DNA from: Nitrosomonas sp.
GTDB lineage: Bacteria; Pseudomonadota; Gammaproteobacteria; Burkholderiales; Nitrosomonadaceae
NCBI GenBank assembly: GCA_016721865.1
Contig: JADKHF010000004.1
Span: forward strand, 1-64,000
Direction: 5' to 3'
DNA: 64,000 nucleotides
The notes beneath the pieces are model-generated. The model was not told the origin of the DNA. It was given only the letters and a program-made list of their open reading frames with translations, and searched no databases. A program made the position numbers and the translations under genes. Every line of letters starts with the position of its first letter. Position 1 is the first letter of the stretch. Shown piece by piece: positions 58,128 to 64,000 of this stretch.

Positions 58128-58888
58128 GATTATGTTCTCCTGGCTTTTTAACTGACACGCTATCAAATGGCGGAACTTCTAGTACGCCATTGCGCACATG
58201 GGCATCGAACAGCGTGATGAATGGCTTGTCGCCATCACTTACCGCTTCTTTGCGCAGATCGAACACATCGTAAAGCATGAATCCTAAATGCTGGTCAATG
58301 GGAGCGGGAGCTATGGTACTGGCATCCGGTGACTCGACGTATTCAAAGAAGGCTGGAAACTCACGGCAACCAAAATAGGGGCTGCTGAAAGCATTTTCCT
58401 TGCTTGGCACGACGCTCAAACAGACTGTTGAATTTACCGTAATCGTGCGCAAAACCGGACTTGGGAATTATTTGCGCAGTTATCCGGTAGCGCACGTTTT
58501 TGAGCGCCATGGTCTGGCGTTGGGTACGGCCTTTCTGGTCGGTACCGAGCTCATCCTTATTGCCATCCGCCCAGATTGGCTCGGGTACAGTATTACCATT
58601 CATCCATCTGTTGAGCGTAGCGGCTCCCGGCACAACATCCTTTACTTCGTTGCGTCGCAGGGCAATGTAGCGAGGCAATTCCAGCACTTCGATACGTCTT
58701 ACCTGCCAGTGAAAATAAGGGCGCATGATCCGACCGTCACGGCGACCATCCCAATAGAGGGCATCAAAAATTCCGCGGGCAGCCGAGGGGGTAATAACCG
58801 GATATGAAAACCGCTCGACCTTCATTTCGGGGCGGGTGAAACAAGCGAGATCGCCCCAGACTTCCAATGTATGTATGCCGTTTGCCAT
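58090..58888 (-). pseudogene. cas5c: Cas5c (Cas5d), crRNA-processing subunit, frameshifted
   Basis: In subtype I-C, Cas5 replaces Cas6 and cuts the repeat to make crRNA. The frame from ATG 58888 reads 'IHTLEVWGDLACFTRPEMKV', 'SYPVITPSAARGIFDALYWD', 'ITAQIIPKSGFAHDYGKFNS', then breaks at about 58372: 'KCFQQP' should continue 'YFGCREFPAFFEYVESPDA', which is found one base away because of a CCCC run. The second part runs to 58090 with 'GFMLYDVFDLRKEAVSDGD'. Joined, it is about 265 residues, normal. If the extra C is real the whole I-C complex is disabled; if an error, the locus is complete. Confidence 0.93.
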
Positions 58889-58896
58889 GTGCCTCC

Positions 58897-61185
58897 TTAT
58901 GCGATAAAAACCTGCTCGCCCTTGGGCGGATTCAATCCAAGGGTGTCGTCATAGTAATCCCCTTCAAGGAAAAACCATTCATCTGATGTGCCACCACGCC
59001 TGAGTTTTGCCGGGATTGCCCAAGCGGGCGGTCCCTCTTGTGTCAGGTAAATGCTAACAGCAAGCCCCTGAGCGCTGCGCATCCACTTGGCGGAGATACC
59101 CACTCGCTCAGCTTCGTTGCGCAATGTATCAAACTCTTCCCACCGTTCCACCCACGGAACCAATACCTGAATGGTATTCTGGTCGATGAGGCGGTAGTGC
59201 TTGGCAACCTCTGGAAAGTCCAGCGCCGTGATCGCATCGTTCAATGCTTGATTCAGGTTGGCTGGATTGTTCAAATCATAAAGCCGCTGGTAATAGTCGC
59301 GGAACAGAGCGGGATCGTTGATATTCAGATCACCGTGCAGGGTCAACATTGTTCGCGTGACTTCAGCGGCTTGATAGTAGGCGTAGGTGGGGTAGCACCG
59401 CCGCAGGTCTTCTTCGGCGCTTGGTTCAAACACGACCACCTTGCCTAAGCGACCTTGTTCATTGAGTCTGCCTTCACGGTTGCAGCGTCCGGCGGCTTGG
59501 GCAATGGCCTCCAGCGGCGCGAGTGCACGATAGACTAGCGGAAAGTCAAGGTCAACACCAGCTTCAACGCATTGTGTGGAAATCAGGCGGCAGGTTTCGC
59601 CAGCCTTGAGTCTTGCGCGAACCCTTTTTAATACATCCCTCCGGTGTTCTGCGCACATGTTCGTGGAAAGATGAAATAAGCCTTCCGTACCGACTAGCTC
59701 ATCGAGCAGAGCAAGGACATGCCGCTTGAGATTGACCACACACAAAACCTGCCTTGCATTATCATCACGCAAGTCGGCGGCCAATTCCGCCCAGCCACGT
59801 TTTTCTCCGTCCTTAGGCCATGAAACCTTTACCCGTTCCAACACGCGGAACATCTCGGAGTGTCCCGGAACAGCTTCTTCGGGTTGCCAGCCTTGTGTGG
59901 CTTGTTTTGTCACCGCTGAGTGTAGTGTGTCAAAGGCGGGTTGGGTGGCAGTGGCAAAGACCACGCTCGAATGGTAGGCCGATGACAGGTGCGATAATGC
60001 CGCAAGCGTAGGCACCACAAGGCCTGCCGGTAAGCTTTGTGCTTCATCAAACAGAATTACCGATTCCATCAGATTGTGCAGTTTGCGGCAGGAAGATGGG
60101 CGATTGGAAAACAATGATTCGAGCAGTTGCACATTGGTGGTCAACACAATCGGCGCATCCCAGTTCTCGGCCAGCAGTCGGCGCTGGCGTTCACTTGCAC
60201 CTTCGGCATCATGCTGTTCTGCTTCAACTCCCAATCCAGCCAAGCTGTGATGTTCCAGCACAAAGTTGCCTGGGAATGATTTGAACACCTTCCGATATTC
60301 ACGCGCTGTTTGTTCGATGACTGATAAGAACGGAACTGCCAGAACGACGCGTTTTAAGTTATGCCGCGCCGCATGTTCCAGCGCGAATTTGAGCATAGCC
60401 AGCGTCTTGCCAGAACCTGTGGGAGCGGTCAGCGTGAACAAGCCTGGTTGCATTTCTCCTGCACATTCCACCGCACTCCAAAGATCTTGCCGCGCCTGCC
60501 GCACCTCCGCCTGAGCACCAGTAGTACCACGCAGTTTTGCCATGTAGGCATCGAGTGCTGCGAGCGCCGCGCTGGCATCTAACTTTGGCCCTTCAGGTCG
60601 AGGACGCTTGCCTTGCGCATCACCCTCGAAGTGCGCCTCGGTATCAAGAAAGTCCGCATCTACCAGACACGAAAAGAGCAGCCGTACATCGAGCATGGAA
60701 GAAACGGCTTGTGCCATTCCATTTTGGAGCGATAACGCTGTTTGTGCGGGTGCATGGAAGAATAATCCATCTGCCTCGGCACGCTGTTTGAGTCGCAAGT
60801 GGTCGGCATCGCTCAGGGTAAGCCCGAATGGATGGTTTTGCGTAAGACTCTGAGGATTCATCCGGCGTAAAGAATCCAAGTCGGCGCGTTGCAGGCCGAC
60901 ATGATGCCCTTGAATCGCCACCGCAGCGGCAATGGCGCAATGTTCTTTGTCCAGCGCAACCCACGCCCCCTGCGACCAGTGGTCGAGGCCGGAATCCAAA
61001 CCATGCAGTCTTGCCTGAAACCTGTCAGCGTATTTGCCAAGGTCATGCAATAATCCAGCCAAGCGAGCCTCATCTTGCCATGCCAAATTATTGGAAAATT
61101 GTCCAGCAAGTTTAGCGACGCTAGCCAGATGTTCTTGCAGCGGGTGCCAATCTCCATTGGCATTTGCACTATGCGCATAAATCAA
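58897..61185 (-). CDS. cas3: CRISPR-associated helicase-nuclease Cas3
   Basis: 762 residues. The N-terminal HD nuclease has H47-D48 and K51 in 'ARLAGLLHDLGKYADRF', with further His in 'AVAIQGHHVGLQ'. The SF2 helicase follows: Walker A 'LTAPTGSGKTLAMLKF' (about 255), DEAQ box 'VILFDEAQSLPAG' (about 380), motif III 'VVFATATQPAF', motif VI 'AIAQAAGRCNREGR'. A C-terminal domain closes it. Cas3 is recruited to the target by Cascade and degrades it. It is the first cas gene, 24 nt after a DUF433 gene and 8 nt before cas5c. Confidence 0.97.
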   Translation of the reverse strand: MIYAHSANANGDWHPLQEHLASVAKLAGQFSNNLAWQDEARLAGLLHDLGKYADRFQARLHGLDSGLDHWSQGAWVALDKEHCAIAAAVAIQGHHVGLQRADLDSLRRMNPQSLTQNHPFGLTLSDADHLRLKQRAEADGLFFHAPAQTALSLQNGMAQAVSSMLDVRLLFSCLVDADFLDTEAHFEGDAQGKRPRPEGPKLDASAALAALDAYMAKLRGTTGAQAEVRQARQDLWSAVECAGEMQPGLFTLTAPTGSGKTLAMLKFALEHAARHNLKRVVLAVPFLSVIEQTAREYRKVFKSFPGNFVLEHHSLAGLGVEAEQHDAEGASERQRRLLAENWDAPIVLTTNVQLLESLFSNRPSSCRKLHNLMESVILFDEAQSLPAGLVVPTLAALSHLSSAYHSSVVFATATQPAFDTLHSAVTKQATQGWQPEEAVPGHSEMFRVLERVKVSWPKDGEKRGWAELAADLRDDNARQVLCVVNLKRHVLALLDELVGTEGLFHLSTNMCAEHRRDVLKRVRARLKAGETCRLISTQCVEAGVDLDFPLVYRALAPLEAIAQAAGRCNREGRLNEQGRLGKVVVFEPSAEEDLRRCYPTYAYYQAAEVTRTMLTLHGDLNINDPALFRDYYQRLYDLNNPANLNQALNDAITALDFPEVAKHYRLIDQNTIQVLVPWVERWEEFDTLRNEAERVGISAKWMRSAQGLAVSIYLTQEGPPAWAIPAKLRRGGTSDEWFFLEGDYYDDTLGLNPPKGEQVFIA

Positions 61186-61209
61186 GATTGTTTCCCTTTC
61201 TTAATCTCA

Positions 61210-61455
61210 TCAACCGTGATAAACGATTTTGTTCGAATAACATCTGCAGTAAAATGCCAAAGCCGCCAGTATATCTTCCGGTGTAATACTCGGGTAATTT
61301 TCAATAATCTCTGTCATGCTCCAGTTGGCGGCAAGGTGATCAAGAATCAGCTCGACTGAAATGCGAGTTCCGGCAACAATCGGTTTTCCAGACAAAATCT
61401 CCGGATTCGTGACAATTCGACCCTTCCAGCGATGTTGATTATTTATGCCCGCCAT
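61210..61455 (-). CDS. DUF433 antitoxin-like protein
   Basis: 81 residues. 'GRIVTNPEILSGKPIVAGTR' and 'ISVELILDHLAANWSMTEII' followed by 'YPSITPEDILAALAFY' is the DUF433 (VapB45-like) HTH domain. Partners are usually DUF5615 PIN-like toxins immediately downstream; here cas3 stands in that position, 24 nt away. The start overlaps the end of the HIRAN gene by 13 nt. An autoregulatory antitoxin in front of cas3 could modulate operon expression, which is inference. Confidence 0.8.
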   Translation of the reverse strand: MAGINNQHRWKGRIVTNPEILSGKPIVAGTRISVELILDHLAANWSMTEIIENYPSITPEDILAALAFYCRCYSNKIVYHG

Positions 61456-61835
61456 TTTATTTCCACCTCCACCCGATCCCAGGGATTATTACTTTTTTTC
61501 AACCCTACAATCAAAGCTGATACTTTTTCTCCACGATCCAGCAGTTGCGAGATGGCGGCATTGTCCATCCGGGGAATATAGCCGAGTTGATGGCCTTGCC
61601 AGTCGATGCGGACTGCACGGTCATCGTAGCGGTTATCGGTTTCGCGCACGAGCGTGACAAACTGACCGGTGGCCAGTTGCGGCCAGAGCGTTTCGCCCTG
61701 GTAATACTGGAATCCGGCCACGGGTGAAATTTGTAAGGTCTTCCACGCCGGGTCCGGCCTGGTGTATGCAATTGCGGGCAGGGAAAATCCGCCGAGCAAT
61801 GCTGTGAGTGATTTCAGGAATACGCGTCGTGACAT
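61443..61835 (-). CDS. HIRAN-domain protein with a Tat signal
   Basis: 130 residues from ATG 61835, with AAGGAGG five nt upstream (an ATG 3 nt earlier is too close to it). The N-terminus 'SRRVFLKSLTALLGGFSLPA' is a textbook twin-arginine signal. The rest is a HIRAN domain: 'GQFVTLVRETDNRYDDRAVR', 'DWQGHQLGYIPRMDNAAISQ', 'LLDRGEKVSALIVG'. HIRAN domains usually bind DNA 3' ends in helicases such as HLTF; a stand-alone exported version is odd. It heads the DUF433-cas3 gene string and lies behind a MITE-like element. Confidence 0.8.
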   Translation of the reverse strand: MSRRVFLKSLTALLGGFSLPAIAYTRPDPAWKTLQISPVAGFQYYQGETLWPQLATGQFVTLVRETDNRYDDRAVRIDWQGHQLGYIPRMDNAAISQLLDRGEKVSALIVGLKKSNNPWDRVEVEIKWRA

Positions 61836-61862
61836 CATGCCTCCTTGTAGAAACAATCTACA

Positions 61863-62000
61863 GGGCATCTCTAAAAATCCAAATTTCGTCACAACACTTT
61901 GTTGCTCGAAAAAATGTTTCCTTACATAGCATACCTATGCTGTGTAACTATTTTTTTCTCGTGCTTCGTTTTGTTTAGAACTTTGAATTTTTAGAGGCCC
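61863..62000. mobile_element. MITE-like non-autonomous element
   Basis: A 138-bp element has inverted ends GGGCATCTCTAAAAATCCAAA and the complement of GGGCCTCTAAAAATTCAAAG, with the flanking 4-bp TACA on both sides (61859-61862 and 62001-62004), and codes for nothing. In the middle is a near-palindrome CATAGCATA/TATGCTGTG (about 61927-61946). It sits 28 nt upstream of the HIRAN gene start, so it may carry that operon's promoter. Confidence 0.65.
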
Positions 62001-62081
62001 TACACGCAGTCATTATCCCTGACCGCAGGCTCAAAACCTGAGCCTGTCAGTTAAATTTTGCTAAACAGTATTTGCCTATTA

Positions 62082-63544
62082 TCAATCAGTCAACTTCAAT
62101 CCCAGCCGTTCACGCAGTTCGGCGAAGATAGAAGGATCAGCCGGTGGATTGGAATTCAAACTTTTCAGTTCGGAATCCCGGACTAGTGCCTCGACCATTT
62201 CCCGGCCATCCTTGGTTTTTATGGCTTGCAAAGGCGTCTTGCCACCCAGGATGGAAAGTTTTTCTTGCGGCCATTTGCGGTAATGTTCCCGCATGAATTC
62301 CATAATCTTTTCCTGCACTTCCGGGCGGTTGTTCAGTTCTTCCAGTTCTTCACGGCGTTGCCGGGCCTGGAAGCTTTCATCTTCATCTTCATCTTTTGCT
62401 CGTGCAAGCATGGCCTGCGGCGATTCGATCACACTGGTTCTGTAGCGCGCTTCCGGATGTATTTCTTTGATCAGTTGTTGAAATTTGCGCGCACGCTCTT
62501 CTGAATTGACTTCAACCGTAAGCTGATGGTTTTTGATTTTGATATGGCCCAGTACCGTATTGTCCCAGGATTTGTGTTTTGCATTGCCCTTTTCAACCAC
62601 GGAAACTCGATGCTGTAGAGTTCACCGTCCGCGTCAAACCCGGCATCTTCCAGCAATTCGTCTTCCGTGCTGTTGATGCAGAGCTGTTTAAGCGCAGCGA
62701 GAGCTGTCTGCGGGGATGGAATGTCATAAATGAGTTTTTGAAATACCATCGGGTCGTCATCGGTATTGCATAATTCCGGTATCGATGGATTGCATAATCT
62801 ATCGTAGATTTCATGGTAGATTTCCAGCATTTCATATTCAAAATCAAAATCCCGCAGCAATTCTTGCGAAGGCGGGTCTTCTATTTCGTATATTTCTTCA
62901 CGTAATTCAAGGATGGGAAATTTCTCGATGGGCGGGAAAAAAATCGGTGCGCTGGCTTCCAGTATCGCGACATGATCTACTTTTACCAATTTGCCAAATA
63001 CAATCTGTCCGGCTTGCGCGTGCATCGACCCGGAATGTTCGGTGACATAACATTCTGCATCCGTCAAAATATCGCGCAAAACAAACCCATCACCAGGACG
63101 CACGGAGACGATATCGTAAAAACTAAATGGCGCCACACAGCATTGTTCGATATAGCGTTTTAATAGCGGTTCGAGTTGCTTGCCATATTTATCGAGAAAC
63201 GCTTGGCCCGTTGTGCGTTCATCCTGAGTATTTTCGTCAATGCCGGAAAATTCCGGATGCCAGTTATAGAAGAACCAGGGCATGAATAACTGCATGTGCA
63301 GTGTATGCGGATCGAATTCCTCCTCACTCCATAAGGTGAAATCCCCCCAGGCTTCCAACACGGCTTCCGGCCCGAAATGTTTCGCAGAGAATTTGAGTAA
63401 TTTCTCAGGCAATCCTTTAATCACATGGTGTATTTGATGCCACAAGAAATCCTCTGTTTGTGACGTTTCTTGTACCTGCAAACAACAATGCTTGTATTTT
63501 TTTCCGCTGCCGCAGGGGCAGGGATCGTTACGTCCAGGTTTCAT
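62082..63544 (-). pseudogene. SEC-C motif protein, one frameshift
   Basis: The N-terminus 'GRNDPCPCGSGKKYKHCC' (about 4-21) is an SEC-C zinc motif. A long acidic alpha-helical region follows ('WHQIHHVIKGLPEKLLKFSA', 'SFYDIVSVRPGDGFVLRDIL'). Near 62595 an A4 run should probably be A5: 'EFPWLKR' becomes 'KGNAKHKSWDNTVLGHIKIK', and the second frame runs to 62082 with 'SILGGKTPLQAIKTKDGREM' (a fold often called MbcA/ParS/Xre-like at the C-terminus). Joined length is about 487 residues. Function not known. It overlaps the WYL gene by 4 nt, so they form an operon. Confidence 0.7.
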
Positions 63545-64000
63545 TTTTCTTCCCCCGTTAATAAATATTTTTCCTGTGCGCTATGCAAATTTTCCATGAT
63601 GGTCTGACGCAATGCTTCCGGGGCGATCACTTCGACTGCCGCGCCGTGTTTGAGGATGTCCATCACCAGCTCGGTTTCGTTGGCGTAGGGGATGCGTAAT
63701 TCATAGCTGCCATCGGGTAGAAATTTCCCCTCTTGCTGCGGGTGCCATTGTTCATCCGCCACCCAGCGGGCGCGCTCTGCGGTGAAACGCAATACCGCAT
63801 TCTGATTGGCTTTGCCAGCAAAAATGCCGTAGCTGGTGGCAAAATGCTCGTTGAGCATGGTTTCGGCAATTTCGAGTGTAGCGTGATCGAGCGATGAAGC
63901 AGAAACGATGCGCTCCAGCGCGAAGCTGCGCAAGGCGTTGCGTTTGTGGCACCAGGCATCCAGATACCAGTTGTCGCGGTAATGCGTGAGCCGTTGCGGG
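63541..64000 (-). CDS. WYL-domain transcriptional regulator, C-terminal part
   Basis: The gene enters from the right edge; its N-terminal HTH is outside. 'LTHYRDNWYLDAWCHKRNAL' is the WYL core (R-x-NWYL-x-A), followed by 'RSFALERIVSASSLDHATLE' and the WCX extension 'ERARWVADEQWHPQQEGKFL', 'IPYANETELVMDILKHGAAV'. WYL proteins bind ligands, often nucleic acids or nucleotides, and control DNA-damage, defence and CRISPR-Cas genes in several bacteria. It is encoded on the same strand upstream of the cas operon and could control it; this is inference from location. Confidence 0.88.
   Translation of the reverse strand, partial: PQRLTHYRDNWYLDAWCHKRNALRSFALERIVSASSLDHATLEIAETMLNEHFATSYGIFAGKANQNAVLRFTAERARWVADEQWHPQQEGKFLPDGSYELRIPYANETELVMDILKHGAAVEVIAPEALRQTIMENLHSAQEKYLLTGEEK

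Overview
The window reads as chromosome of a betaproteobacterium, probably a Nitrosomonas-like member of the Nitrosomonadales. This is an inference from the look of the proteins (phosphoketolase/glycogen/acetate kinase cluster, many lipoproteins, dense IS load), not a computed placement. Many genes carry single-base frameshifts, several of them in homopolymers, so some 'broken' genes may be consensus errors of a draft assembly. I report them as frameshifted and name the likely site.

Layout. 1-2.9 kb: the 3' end of a type I restriction hsdR, a split phage-like gene, a small lipoprotein, a stand-alone allophanate-hydrolase C-domain protein, tRNA-Phe and tRNA-Arg. 3.1-17.0 kb: a nested graveyard of insertion sequences. 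It holds an ISAs1-type transposase, two inverted copies of an IS1111-group (IS110 family) element around a decayed IS1634-type element, an IS66 with a perfect 8-bp target duplication inside one IS1111 copy, an IS66 stub, IS5-, IS630- and IS200-type remnants, and one outer-membrane-protein gene. 17.1-22.2 kb: small secreted or hypothetical genes and a Tat-exported beta-carbonic anhydrase.

22.5-43.1 kb: a long co-directional block, often with 4-11 nt overlaps or gaps: xfp, LOG-family gene, glgP, glgX, ackA, sulP, ppk2 (broken), an RND efflux triplet, pgm, tal. The enzymes connect glycogen (GlgX, GlgP) through glucose phosphates (Pgm) and pentose phosphates (Tal) to acetyl phosphate (phosphoketolase) and then acetate plus ATP (AckA), i.e. 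a route for drawing energy from stored glycogen. 43.3-49.4 kb: a patatin-like lipoprotein, a DUF3465 protein, an alpha/beta hydrolase, a gene-poor kilobase, and an IS1182-type element that cuts off a small secreted-protein gene.

49.6-64.0 kb: a complete subtype I-C CRISPR-Cas locus on the minus strand (cas3-cas5c-cas8c-cas7-cas4-cas1-cas2, leader, array of 38 repeat units). Three orphan antitoxin-like genes lie in or next to the cas genes (DUF433, HicB-like, RHH/MazE-like). Upstream are a Tat-signal HIRAN protein, a 138-bp MITE-like element, an SEC-C protein and a WYL-domain regulator that runs off the window. The most unusual signals are in the array. The base adjoining each repeat becomes almost invariant in the leader-proximal two thirds, and two distant spacers encode nearly the same peptide with mostly synonymous differences.
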